Shown here: piece by piece, positions 45,470 to 54,154 of the stretch
Numbering within the stretch: the stretch's first letter is position 1
Layout of the letters: each line of letters starts with the position of its first letter
NCBI GenBank assembly: GCA_036005185.1
Contig: DASYQS010000041.1
Span: 46,242 to 110,241, forward strand
Direction: 5' to 3'
DNA: 64,000 nt
From: VBAU01 sp036005185
GTDB taxonomy: Bacteria > Bacteroidota > Bacteroidia > Chitinophagales > Chitinophagaceae
Program-made: the position numbers and the translations under genes
The notes under the pieces: model-generated
Seen by the model: only the letters and a program-made list of their open reading frames with translations
The model's database searches: none
What the model was told of the DNA's origin: nothing

Positions 45470-48301
45470 TTAATAAAGGGTCACAGGTCCAAGCAAACCC
45501 ATGGACTGTAAAGGCTGCACCTTATTGCCTTCATTCGTCCAATATTGGGCAACAGCATTATCAGTCAGGTTTTTCAAATAATTGCCCATCGTAGTTACAA
45601 TTTTAATTTCAATTTCGTTATTTCCAGTTTTTATAAATTCTCTGATAGGATAAATCCTTCGTCCATACCATTTAGCCCCTGCATTTATTCCATTTACAAA
45701 TAATTCTGAAACGCCAAATACCTTTCCCAAATTCAGCCATTCAATCCTAGTTTTATCATTGATCATAAAATTATTGCGATAAATAATAGCTCCACAAAAT
45801 TTCATCCATTCATCGATCTCTTTCAGATCTTTCAATTCGTCCATTTGTTTTGTGATCGTGCTTCCATTGATATGTTGCCCTGTTACTGACCATGCATTTT
45901 TTATTTGTATAGCCTCTTTATCAGCTTTTTTAACTGCTTTATATGCCCCACCCTTTTTCTCCTTGTCAAACACAAGCAATTTTAAATCGGCAGGCCCCAT
46001 ATCCAATGGAATACTACCAGCATTATTGGTTATCTTATATCGTTCGCCATTCTCTGCGTCCCATAGCCAAGCTTGCTTTCCTGAAAGAATGTTGGATGAA
46101 GGAGTGATTATTATTTCATAGGATGCGTTCATGTTTGAATTAATGAACAAAACCATTTCAACATCCTTTCCCTGATATCTAACCTGTGTTATAAATTTAT
46201 TTGGTGAATCAATTTGAACATAAGGATTGATCTTATATTTTTCCTGAGTAGTTTTAAACCAGGCGGTATGATCTTTATCCGGTTTATTTAAAAAGATGCA
46301 GCGATCTACATAGTTCTTTATCTTACTGATCCAATCTTGTACTTCCTTATCCCTTTGTTCCTGATCTTTCCATCCCGGAGCTTTGGCAGGAAAAGTTTCA
46401 ATGAAAAAAATTCTTCCACCTGCTTCAACAAAATCAAATATTTTCTTTGCAGTTGATGGCTCTATGCTTTCTACTTGAGTTAAAAAAATAGAATGGTATT
46501 TTCTCTGCCCATACTGTAAATAGCCATTTTGGATAATTGAATCCTGTATCACGTTTTCAGATATATAATCACAGGCATTGCCATTTTGATGAATGGATTC
46601 CCATACTAATGTTTGCCATTCAGGATACATCAGGGCAGGGAAAGGATCATTTTGTGCACCATAAATGCTCCACAGATCTACTGTGGCAGGTAAAACAGCG
46701 ATGTCAGCAAACATCGTTACCTGCTGCAAAATTGCGGATAGCCTTGCCTTGTAATCCACAAACTGTCGGAAATAAGGCCACCATGGATTTCTTTCATTAA
46801 TAAATGTTCCATAGATCACCCAGCCGGGGGGAGCAGCATCAGGAGGCGAGTAATTGAATCCATGAAAAATGGGATGGGTGGTTCCCGAAATGATGCTTTG
46901 ATCGCCAGCTATCTTCATCAGCTCAAGTGTTTCATTAAACACTTGATGGATATTCGTTAACTCCTCACAACTAATATGTTTTTTCCCTTTCAAATGAGCT
47001 GCTGATGAAACATATTTATTGATCATGGTATAAGCTCTTCCAATCCTGTAATCTGTTTCGCTCATCTCAACTCCCAACCCCGGCCTGATCCAAGTTTCAC
47101 ATTCTGGTATATCCACATCAAAACTTCCTTCAAGCGGAAAATATCCTCTTCCATAAGCTTGAACTCGTGACTGCACATTATTTTCTTTGCACCAGTTGAT
47201 AAATGAATGAACAAATCTTTCATTGATCAACTCAGCTTTTGTTAATTCAAAATCATAACGCATTCGATTGATCATTTCTTTAAATGCTGCCCCATGCTTA
47301 GCTCCATGATCATAATCCCACACATTGCCCATGCTGGCTGTCTTGTACAATATAAATGGCAACCAAGGCATCAGATCATACCCTCTTCGTTTTTGAAATT
47401 CAGTAAGCATATCAGCGCACCAATTAGCACCTTCTAATTCTAAGCTATCGGTGAAAAGTGAACGGATCTGTGTTGAAAGAGCTCCGATCTTCTCCTGTAT
47501 TTCATCGCTCATCTTGGTCAGGTATTTTTTAACGGCCTGTTCATTGTAATGATTCAGCACAGGACCCGTAGCACCAGGCGCTCCTTGGATCACCTGCATA
47601 AAACCATGAATTTTTACCAATGCGTACAGCACATATTTTCCTTCAGGAATTTTGCAGCGGATAGTTCCGTCAATTATTTGAGCGGAAAGATCTTTTATAC
47701 CATCAAGATTGTTGATAATAGATGGAGCTAATTGAACCGAAAGTATTTCCATTGTTCGTCCAGGAAAAGGAGAACTGATTGGCGGGTCCGCTTCTTTAAA
47801 CAGATCAAAAAGTGATACTTCATAATCCAAAGGCCCTTCTAATTTTTTTGTTCCGATAACAACTGCCTGCGATCGCTCTTCACCTTCAAGCCACTCGGCG
47901 CCAAACGGCCATCCTGATCCCACGATCAGATCGCAAGTCATATCGAGTGATCTTGCTTCTGCTAAACTGAATTTCAATAACTCGATCCACTCAGGGCTCA
48001 ACCATTGAAGAGATTGTTTGCCTAAGTCGTTTGTTCTTGCAGGAAACTTGATAGGATTTATTTCTACCCCTCCGATGCCCGCTTGCTTGAGCAAGCGAAG
48101 CTCTCTCGCCAATTCATCACGCTCTATCTTGTCTCCATTCCACCACCATCGGACATAAGGTCGGTAAACAGAAGTAGGGTTTTTAAAAATAGAATACAGA
48201 TCGACTACCTCTTCATCATGAGAGAAAAATGATAACAGCTTTCTGAAATGATAGCTGCTGGTTAAAATGGAGCTTTGTACAATAAAGCTTCTTCTGTTCA
48301 A
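45470..48301 (-). CDS. GH106-type alpha-L-rhamnosidase
   Basis: A 943-residue enzyme of the GH106 alpha-L-rhamnosidase family. The characteristic N-terminal region reads YRPYVRWWWNGDKIERDELARE with LLKQAGIGGVEINPI, then MTCDLIVGSGWPFGAEW. CEELTNIHQVF and SGTTHPIFHGFNYSPPDA lie in the central catalytic part. The N-terminus has a twin-arginine-like NRRSFIVQSS, so Tat export to the periplasm is possible. A C-terminal galactose-binding-like beta-domain (near 845-900) ends it. It removes terminal rhamnose from glycans. The gene is 6 bases downstream of the isomerase gene, so they share a transcript. Confidence 0.88.
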   Translation of the reverse strand: MNRRSFIVQSSILTSSYHFRKLLSFFSHDEEVVDLYSIFKNPTSVYRPYVRWWWNGDKIERDELARELRLLKQAGIGGVEINPIKFPARTNDLGKQSLQWLSPEWIELLKFSLAEARSLDMTCDLIVGSGWPFGAEWLEGEERSQAVVIGTKKLEGPLDYEVSLFDLFKEADPPISSPFPGRTMEILSVQLAPSIINNLDGIKDLSAQIIDGTIRCKIPEGKYVLYALVKIHGFMQVIQGAPGATGPVLNHYNEQAVKKYLTKMSDEIQEKIGALSTQIRSLFTDSLELEGANWCADMLTEFQKRRGYDLMPWLPFILYKTASMGNVWDYDHGAKHGAAFKEMINRMRYDFELTKAELINERFVHSFINWCKENNVQSRVQAYGRGYFPLEGSFDVDIPECETWIRPGLGVEMSETDYRIGRAYTMINKYVSSAAHLKGKKHISCEELTNIHQVFNETLELMKIAGDQSIISGTTHPIFHGFNYSPPDAAPPGWVIYGTFINERNPWWPYFRQFVDYKARLSAILQQVTMFADIAVLPATVDLWSIYGAQNDPFPALMYPEWQTLVWESIHQNGNACDYISENVIQDSIIQNGYLQYGQRKYHSIFLTQVESIEPSTAKKIFDFVEAGGRIFFIETFPAKAPGWKDQEQRDKEVQDWISKIKNYVDRCIFLNKPDKDHTAWFKTTQEKYKINPYVQIDSPNKFITQVRYQGKDVEMVLFINSNMNASYEIIITPSSNILSGKQAWLWDAENGERYKITNNAGSIPLDMGPADLKLLVFDKEKKGGAYKAVKKADKEAIQIKNAWSVTGQHINGSTITKQMDELKDLKEIDEWMKFCGAIIYRNNFMINDKTRIEWLNLGKVFGVSELFVNGINAGAKWYGRRIYPIREFIKTGNNEIEIKIVTTMGNYLKNLTDNAVAQYWTNEGNKVQPLQSMGLLGPVTLY

Positions 48302-48307
48302 TCGGAT

Positions 48308-49144
48308 TTATTTATTTTGATAACGACGTTCTAATAAAGTCTTCATCCAATTATTTAATCTCCATTGTTCTTGTTCCGGCGAACCTGGGCGGTTTGCAAA
48401 AACCATGTAAGGAGGTGGTCCAAATTCGGGGGTAATTGTGCAATAGCTTGCACCATCCCTTGCTCTCGACTCTATCCATTGGTCCCAAATCTTCAAATGT
48501 GCATTAAGTGCTTCGGCATATTCTGGTGCAACAGGTTCCCATACTTGCGGTCCTTCAACATGTCCAACTCTTGCGTGAATATGACGCGCATGCTCAATTG
48601 CTTTTTGTACCGTTGATAATTGATCTTCCAAATAACTTTCCGAAACACAAAACCAGTGAGAAACATCAAGAGTCAATAACAAATCAGGATGTTTTTCAAG
48701 CAAAGGAGCTACTGCATGTGCAGCAAAAGCCCATTTGTTACGATGAGTTTCCTGATAAATAGGGATGCCTGTTTGCTTGCTTACAGCTGAGCAGCAATGA
48801 AGACATTCTTCAATTTGTTGCTCGGTAAAATATTCTCTTCCTGTTTGTGCGCTGATATGCAATGGAGCCATATTATCATTGCGAATAGCACAGAGATCAA
48901 ACAATTGATGCTTTAATGCAGATAAATAATCTTCAAATTTGTTGTAATGCTCAACAACAGTCATGACTATGCAAAATTCCAGTTCATACTGTTGCAACAA
49001 CCTTAGCACTTTTTGGTAATCTTCTTTTTTACTGTAAGGGAACCATTCAATTCCCGCGTACCCTTCTCTTTTTACATCCCCAAGAAAAATTTCCCATGGA
49101 ATATTTTCAAAACCCCACCTGGGACAAAAGAATTTTATTTTCAT
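48308..49144 (-). CDS. Sugar phosphate isomerase/epimerase (xylose isomerase-like TIM barrel)
   Basis: A 278-residue TIM-barrel enzyme of the AP endonuclease 2/xylose-isomerase-like fold. It has barrel phrases EGYAGIEWFPYSKK, MTVVEHYN, PIYQETHRNKW, LLTLDVSHWFCVSE, HIHARVGHVEGPQ and TITPEFGPPPYM. Glu, Asp and His residues of the metal site are present. No signal peptide is seen, so it is cytoplasmic. Between PhyH-like and GH106 genes it may convert a sugar released from the glycan; the exact substrate is not deducible. Confidence 0.85.
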   Translation of the reverse strand: MKIKFFCPRWGFENIPWEIFLGDVKREGYAGIEWFPYSKKEDYQKVLRLLQQYELEFCIVMTVVEHYNKFEDYLSALKHQLFDLCAIRNDNMAPLHISAQTGREYFTEQQIEECLHCCSAVSKQTGIPIYQETHRNKWAFAAHAVAPLLEKHPDLLLTLDVSHWFCVSESYLEDQLSTVQKAIEHARHIHARVGHVEGPQVWEPVAPEYAEALNAHLKIWDQWIESRARDGASYCTITPEFGPPPYMVFANRPGSPEQEQWRLNNWMKTLLERRYQNK

Positions 49145-49180
49145 TTGAATATCCTATTGTTTTTTGGCCAAATGGAATTC

Positions 49181-49234
49181 GCCATAAAAATTTTCATCGC
49201 GATTGATAAAAATTTGCTCGAAAATTTTTATGGC
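49181..49234 (-). repeat. 15-bp perfect inverted repeat, 24-base loop
   Basis: GCCATAAAAATTTTC (49181-49195) and GAAAATTTTTATGGC (49220-49234) are exact complements. They lie just after the PhyH-like stop and before the isomerase start. Could be a terminator or attenuator for the PhyH-like gene, or an mRNA-stabilising stem. No T-run follows outside the stem. Confidence 0.65.
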
Positions 49235-49239
49235 TCATT

Positions 49240-50073
49240 TCATGCGCTCACCGGAGTTGATACATGATAAATAAGAGGGTTCTGCTCATCATTATTTAAT
49301 CGGTCTCCGATCTTCAAACTATGCAAATAAGCATCAGGTAAAATATTTGGCTCGCCGTTAAATGTATTGCCATCAGGCATATAAGCACAGGTCATGGCGC
49401 GGCGGAAACCGCTGGTCATATTGGCGTTGGCGCCATGCACGGTAAGGCCATTATGAAAAGAGCAACTGCCCGCTTTCATTGGCGCTGCCACGGGCTTTGA
49501 ATTTTTTAGTTGGGGATAGATTTCGAAAATGCCATCCATATTTCTGCCAATGGTTATTTTGTTAAAGTTCGTAACCTTGTGAGAGCCGGGTATAAAGAAC
49601 AAGCACCCATTTTCTAAGGTGGCGTCATCTAAAGCAATCCATATCGAGATCGCACGTCGATCCGAAAATGACCAGAAGGGAGTATCCAAGTGCCATGCAG
49701 TTGGATTGGCCCATGGTCGTTTGATCAATGCCTGATCATGCCAGATCCGAATTCCATCAGCGCCTGATAATTGAGATGCCATCTGACCAATTCGTTGATC
49801 GATCATCAATTCTTTTACGGATTCATTAGTTTGCCAGAGATTCAATAACTGGTCAAATACTTTTGCAAAGTAATCGGAATCCTCATTGATGCCATCTGCT
49901 TCACCAGTCTTTATGTCTTTTCCTGGAATTTTTATTCCTGCCCTTTCCTCCACAGCAGTAGTAACAGCTTTGCGCCAATGATCTAACTCTTCGGGAGACA
50001 GAAAATTTTCAATAACGATAAAGCCATTGGCTTGATAATTTTGGATTTGATCCTCGTTTAGCTGGTATTTCAT
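49240..50073 (-). CDS. Phytanoyl-CoA dioxygenase (PhyH) family protein
   Basis: A 277-residue Fe(II)/2-oxoglutarate oxygenase of the PhyH family, cytoplasmic. The iron ligands are His128 and Asp130 in WHLDTPFW and His213 in TVHGAN. The 2-oxoglutarate-binding Arg is probably Arg224 in SGFRRAM. The substrate in sugar clusters is not known; oxidative tailoring of a catabolite is a guess. Start at the ATG at 50073; a GTG three codons earlier is open. It is the first gene of the isomerase-GH106-GH28 row. Confidence 0.88.
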   Translation of the reverse strand: MKYQLNEDQIQNYQANGFIVIENFLSPEELDHWRKAVTTAVEERAGIKIPGKDIKTGEADGINEDSDYFAKVFDQLLNLWQTNESVKELMIDQRIGQMASQLSGADGIRIWHDQALIKRPWANPTAWHLDTPFWSFSDRRAISIWIALDDATLENGCLFFIPGSHKVTNFNKITIGRNMDGIFEIYPQLKNSKPVAAPMKAGSCSFHNGLTVHGANANMTSGFRRAMTCAYMPDGNTFNGEPNILPDAYLHSLKIGDRLNNDEQNPLIYHVSTPVSA

Positions 50074-50165
50074 AATTGACACCGATTATAAAGTGAAAGT
50101 TAGATGAAGTTGATTAAAAGCTCAAAAGTTCTTGATCATTCATAAGAGAGTTGAAGATGGCACGA

Positions 50166-52577
50166 TCACCGGAAAATTTTTTCCAATTCGGGCAATTTCA
50201 ATTTTTGTTCGACCTTATTAATATTTTCAATTCCTTTTAAAATGGCATCCGGGTTAAAAGAAATACTATCGATTCCCTGCTCAACCAAAAAAGATGCAAA
50301 TTCAGGAAAGTCACTTGGAGCTTGACCACATAATCCTATTTTAACTCCACCCTGTTTAGACATCTTTATTATTGAAGAAATAGTTTCTTTCACCGCCTTA
50401 TTTTGTTCGTCAAAAAGATCGGCCACTATTGCAGAGTCCCTGTCAATTCCCAATATTAATTGCGTTAAATCGTTTGATCCAATGGAGAATCCATCAAAAC
50501 GTTTCCCAAATTCATTTCCAAGTATCACGTTCGAAGGGATCTCTACCATCATATAAATTTGCAATGTTTCATCTTTGAGGCGACTCAATCCATTTTCTTC
50601 CATCACCGCAATTACTTTATCAGCTTCATCAATAGTTCGGCAGAAGGGTATCATCACCTTTACATTTGTCAATCCCATCTCATCTCTTACCATTTTTATT
50701 GCGTCGCACTCAAGGCGAAAACCTTCCTTATACCGCTCATTATAGTATCTTGATGCCCCACGAAAACCAAGCATTGGATTTTCTTCTTTCGGCTCAAATT
50801 CTTCTCCTCCTATCAGATTTGCATATTCATTTGTTTTAAAATCACTCAGGCGCACCAGCACATCTTTAGGATAAAACGCAGCAGCAATGGTGGCTACACC
50901 TTCCGCTAATTTTTCAATAAAATATTTTTTTTTGTCAGAATACTGATGAGTAAGTATCTCAATTTTCCGTTTTGCTTTCTTATTCTTTAGTTCATCAAAT
51001 CTTACTAGTGCCATTGGGTGCACCTGTATAAAATGTGTGATGATGAATTCAATTCGCATTAAACCTACCCCCTTGTTAGGATAAAATGATAACTTGAAAC
51101 CAAGATCAGGCTCACCAAGAATCATCATGATTGCAGGAATTTCGGGAATCTTTATATTTCTTAGGTCATGTTCAATTTCTTCAAAATCCAATTTACCGTT
51201 ATATACAAAACCCGTTCTGCCTTCTGCGCATGAAATTGTTATTTCCTGACCGTCTTCTATTTTTTCGGTCGCATCGCCGCAGCCTACTATAGCGGGAACT
51301 CCTAACTCTCTTGCAACAATAGCTGCATGACTTGTTCTTCCTCCTTTATTTGTAACGATACCGCCTGATTTTTTAAGAATGGGGTCCCAGTCGGGACTGG
51401 TAATATCAGTTATCACAATTTCCCCTTCATGAAGTTTATCTGCATCTTTTGGTGATGCCAAAATCTTTGCAATACCAGTAGTAAGTTTTGACCCAATGGC
51501 CTCTCCCTGAACAATACTTTCTCCTTTTTCTTTTAACCTGTATTCTATAACCTTGTATGATTCTTTTTGTGAGTGAATTGTTTCCGGTCTTGCTTGAACA
51601 ATGAAAAGTTCATTAGTAAGACCGTCTTTTGCCCACTCAATGTCCATTGGTTTTTTGTAATGTTCTTCAATTGTGTATGCCCATTTGGCAAGGGTAGTAA
51701 TTTCATCATCATTCAAAACAAACTGTTCTCTTTTTGCTTTTGTTGTTTTTGTATTTTTCGTGGTTGATGATCCTTTTAATTTCACAGAATAAATCATCGT
51801 TTTGGCCTTATCACCAAGCTTTTTTAGAATGATTGCTTTTTTATTTTGCGAAAGTGTTGGCTTGAAAACATAAAATTCATCGGGATTTACCTCACCCTGT
51901 ACAATGTTTTCTCCAAGCCCCCACACGCCTGAAATATGTATGACATTGCGAAAACCAGATTCGGGTTCCAATGTAAAAGCAACACCAGCACAGCCTTTGT
52001 CTGCCCTCACCATTTTTTGAACGCCAACAGATAAAGCGACTTTGAAATGCTCAAAGTGATTGTCTTCACGATACTTAATAGCCCTGTCAGTATATAATGA
52101 AGCAAAGCACCTTTGTACGGCTTTTATCAATGCTGCTTCTCCTTTTATATTAAGATATGTCTCATGTTGTCCGGCAAAGCTTGCATTGGGCAGGTCTTCG
52201 GCGGTAGCACTGCTTCGCACGGCTACCTCAACGTCGTGATCTCCGCATAGTTCTTTATAAGCGTCAATAATTGCTTTCTGTAAATCATCCGGCATTTTTG
52301 CGGTAATCATCATGTTCCTGGCTTGAGTCCCGATTTCCTTGAGGTTGGAAAATTTTTTTGTATCCAGTTGATCCATTATTTGTCGCAACGGATCGTTCAA
52401 CTGATTATTCTCTAAAAAAATTTTAAAAGCAAAGGCTGTTGTCGCAAAGCCATCTGGTATTCGTATTCCCTTTGATGAAAGTTGCGTGAACATCTCACCC
52501 AAAGATGAATTTTTACCTCCAACCAAAGCTGTATCTGATATACTGATTTCGCTGAATTTTTTTGTAAGTGCTTCCAT
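50166..52577 (-). CDS. ppsA: Phosphoenolpyruvate synthase
   Basis: A 803-residue enzyme making phosphoenolpyruvate from pyruvate and ATP for gluconeogenesis. N-terminal ATP-binding domain has VGGKNSSLGEM and RSSATAEDLPNASFAGQHET. The swivelling phosphohistidine domain carries His417 in GGRTSHAAIVARELGVPAI. The C-terminal PEP-binding barrel has GSNDLTQLILGIDRDS and GLCGQAPSDFPEF. A Thr/Lys-rich linker (GSSTTKNTKTTKAKRE) replaces the usual loop near residue 267. It lies divergently from the riboswitch leader. Confidence 0.96.
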   Translation of the reverse strand: MEALTKKFSEISISDTALVGGKNSSLGEMFTQLSSKGIRIPDGFATTAFAFKIFLENNQLNDPLRQIMDQLDTKKFSNLKEIGTQARNMMITAKMPDDLQKAIIDAYKELCGDHDVEVAVRSSATAEDLPNASFAGQHETYLNIKGEAALIKAVQRCFASLYTDRAIKYREDNHFEHFKVALSVGVQKMVRADKGCAGVAFTLEPESGFRNVIHISGVWGLGENIVQGEVNPDEFYVFKPTLSQNKKAIILKKLGDKAKTMIYSVKLKGSSTTKNTKTTKAKREQFVLNDDEITTLAKWAYTIEEHYKKPMDIEWAKDGLTNELFIVQARPETIHSQKESYKVIEYRLKEKGESIVQGEAIGSKLTTGIAKILASPKDADKLHEGEIVITDITSPDWDPILKKSGGIVTNKGGRTSHAAIVARELGVPAIVGCGDATEKIEDGQEITISCAEGRTGFVYNGKLDFEEIEHDLRNIKIPEIPAIMMILGEPDLGFKLSFYPNKGVGLMRIEFIITHFIQVHPMALVRFDELKNKKAKRKIEILTHQYSDKKKYFIEKLAEGVATIAAAFYPKDVLVRLSDFKTNEYANLIGGEEFEPKEENPMLGFRGASRYYNERYKEGFRLECDAIKMVRDEMGLTNVKVMIPFCRTIDEADKVIAVMEENGLSRLKDETLQIYMMVEIPSNVILGNEFGKRFDGFSIGSNDLTQLILGIDRDSAIVADLFDEQNKAVKETISSIIKMSKQGGVKIGLCGQAPSDFPEFASFLVEQGIDSISFNPDAILKGIENINKVEQKLKLPELEKIFR

Positions 52578-52836
52578 TATTAAATTTTTTAATTCAGAAA
52601 TTCCAGGTTCGCATATAATAATGTTTCAAAAAAAATACCTATTTGCATTTAGTAATCTTATATAATAGAAGTTATCAGAAATGTCTGTAGATAATAAGTG
52701 AGATAATTGATATAAAGTTTTAATTTGAAGCAGGCTGTAAAATAAAAATAGAAGGACCTTTTTATTATTAATAATCAATTTATATGTGCAAATGTTTGAA
52801 TCCTAAAAATAGGTGCTGGCACAGTTTTTAACCTAT
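52578..52836. other. Intergenic region upstream of the TPP riboswitch
   Basis: About 260 bases between the ppsA start and the riboswitch. It is very AT-rich and must contain the ppsA promoter (minus) and the riboswitch promoter (plus). No exact TTTG/TAnnTTTG pair is visible; a TATATGTG near 52782 is two steps off. Confidence 0.4.
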
Positions 52837-52936
52837 TTCTCTTGTTCTCTCCTTTGGGGTGCTTCCTGAAAAGGAACCTGAGATTACACTCATAATCACC
52901 TGATCTGGACAATGCCAGCGAAGGGAAAGAAGAGAA
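52837..52936 (+). ncRNA. TPP (thiamine pyrophosphate) riboswitch aptamer
   Basis: Matches the THI element closely. P1: TTCTCTT (52837-52843) pairs with AAGAGAA (52930-52936). GGGGTGC (52856-52862), then a TTCC/GGAA P3 hairpin, CCTGAGA (52877-52883), then CACCTGATCTGG (52898-52909), ACAATGCCAGCG and AAGGGA. The CTGAGA and CCTGATCTGG-ATGCCAG elements are the TPP-sensing core. It should down-regulate the downstream RNA when TPP is plentiful. A hairpin expression platform follows. The next intact gene is a histidine kinase, with no thiamine enzyme or transporter visible. Confidence 0.96.
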
Positions 52937-52940
52937 CCGC

Positions 52941-52978
52941 AGAGGCTCTGGATAAAACCAGAGCTTCTCCTTTTATAT
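52941..52978 (+). terminator. Probable expression-platform terminator of the riboswitch
   Basis: A hairpin AGAGGCTCTGG (52941-52951), loop ATAAAA, CCAGAGCTTCT (52958-52968), then CCTTTTATAT. It starts four bases after P1. The 3' P1 strand (GAGAA) can pair with TTCTC in the terminator arm, so ligand binding to P1 could free the terminator. T-run is short; termination is plausible, not certain. Confidence 0.6.
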
Positions 52979-53005
52979 AGACAGCGAACCTGATCACAGG
53001 AAAAA

Positions 53006-53137
53006 ATGAGGAAGCAACAGAAGAATAATATTGCTTGATCTAACGATTTAAGGCTGCTGTCGACACAATTAGCCGCTGTGTATGCACAATTTACCCGCAA
53101 CAAGGTCTATTGTTACCTTCGTACATCACGCATTCAA
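53006..53137 (+). pseudogene. Possible remnant of the riboswitch-controlled gene
   Basis: An ATG at 53006 reads MRKQQKNNIA then a TGA (53036-53038). The same frame continues LRLLSTQLAAVYAQ, resembling the end of a signal peptide, and runs on into the histidine kinase frame. It may be the decayed N-terminus of an exported protein, such as a thiamine-regulated TonB receptor known in this phylum. Alternatively it is a 10-residue leader peptide or chance. Weak evidence. Confidence 0.25.
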
Positions 53138-54154
53138 GTGATTAAGCTTAATTCAAAATATAAAACGGTTTTTTTGCATGTGCTTGTATGGAGCTTGCTG
53201 TTTACATTGCCTCATCTTTTCATGGATAACAGAAATATCCGTCCTGGGTCTTTTCCCGTCTCATTTTATACCGTTACAAATCTTTATCACATTGGCTTGT
53301 TTTACCTCAATGTATTTGTATTATATCCTTTATTTTTTAATAAACGAAGATGGTGGGTTTTCATATTGATAATAGCGGCGATTTTAGTTGTGTCCTTTTA
53401 TTTAAAGTTGTTTATAACAAGGCAATGGTATTCAGAGGTCATAATAGATAAATGGACATATCGCATTCTTTTTTTTCCTCCGGTTCCTTTTCTTATTGCA
53501 AGTACTATATACCGTATTGTCGTTGATAAAATCGCTTATGACAAAAAGCAAAAGGAAATTGTGGCGGAGCAATTGGCGATGAAACTGAAATTTTTACGAT
53601 CACAGATCAGTCCGCATTTTATTTTTAACGTGCTTACGAATCTTGTATCACTTGCCAGAAAAAAATCAGAGCAGTTGGAACCGCAATTGATCAAGCTTTC
53701 TGATCTTATGAGGTACATATTATACGAATCGGATGAAAAAAAAGTCCCATTGGCAAAAGAGATTGAATACTTGGAAAGCTATATTGAATTGCAAAAGCTC
53801 AGGTTTGGTCATGATGTCGCGATCAATGTAAATCTTCGGCTTGATGAAAACGAATTGCAACGCAGCATTGAACCTATGCTTTTAATCCCTTTTGTGGAAA
53901 ATGCTTTTAAACATGGTATGGGAGTTGATCAACCGATGATAGAAATTGAACTTGCTGGTGATGAGGGTAAGCTTGAATTTGATGTAAAAAATAAATTTAA
54001 TGAAGATGGAACAGAAACAAAGGATATGAGCTCAGGAATTGGTTTGGAAAATGTACAATCGAGATTAGCCTTGCTTTATCCAAAAGAGCATAAGCTTGTT
54101 ATCAGGAAAGAGGATAATTTATTTCATATTCACTTAACACTTCAATTAAGATGA
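53138..54154 (+). CDS. LytS-type membrane sensor histidine kinase
   Basis: A 338-residue kinase from a GTG at 53138. Four hydrophobic helices lie in the first 140 residues (VFLHVLVWSLLFTLPHLF, LYHIGLFYLNVFVLYPLF, WVFILIIAAILVVSFYL, LFFPPVPFLIASTIY). The His_kinase domain has the phosphorylated His in QISPHFIFNVLTNLV; an ATPase domain with VENAFKHGM and SGIGLENVQSRL ends it. No ATG start exists before residue 30; another GTG at 53078 would add 20 unusual residues. Overlaps the regulator by 4 bases. Signal unknown. Preceded by the TPP riboswitch. Confidence 0.9.
   Translation: MIKLNSKYKTVFLHVLVWSLLFTLPHLFMDNRNIRPGSFPVSFYTVTNLYHIGLFYLNVFVLYPLFFNKRRWWVFILIIAAILVVSFYLKLFITRQWYSEVIIDKWTYRILFFPPVPFLIASTIYRIVVDKIAYDKKQKEIVAEQLAMKLKFLRSQISPHFIFNVLTNLVSLARKKSEQLEPQLIKLSDLMRYILYESDEKKVPLAKEIEYLESYIELQKLRFGHDVAINVNLRLDENELQRSIEPMLLIPFVENAFKHGMGVDQPMIEIELAGDEGKLEFDVKNKFNEDGTETKDMSSGIGLENVQSRLALLYPKEHKLVIRKEDNLFHIHLTLQLR

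Noticed and set aside
52942..52970. Independent small RNA hairpin
   Set aside because: Its position right after the aptamer makes an expression platform the simpler explanation.
52828..53103. A 91-codon minus-strand frame covering the TPP riboswitch
   Set aside because: The RNA element on the plus strand explains the sequence; the frame has no recognisable domain or promoter.
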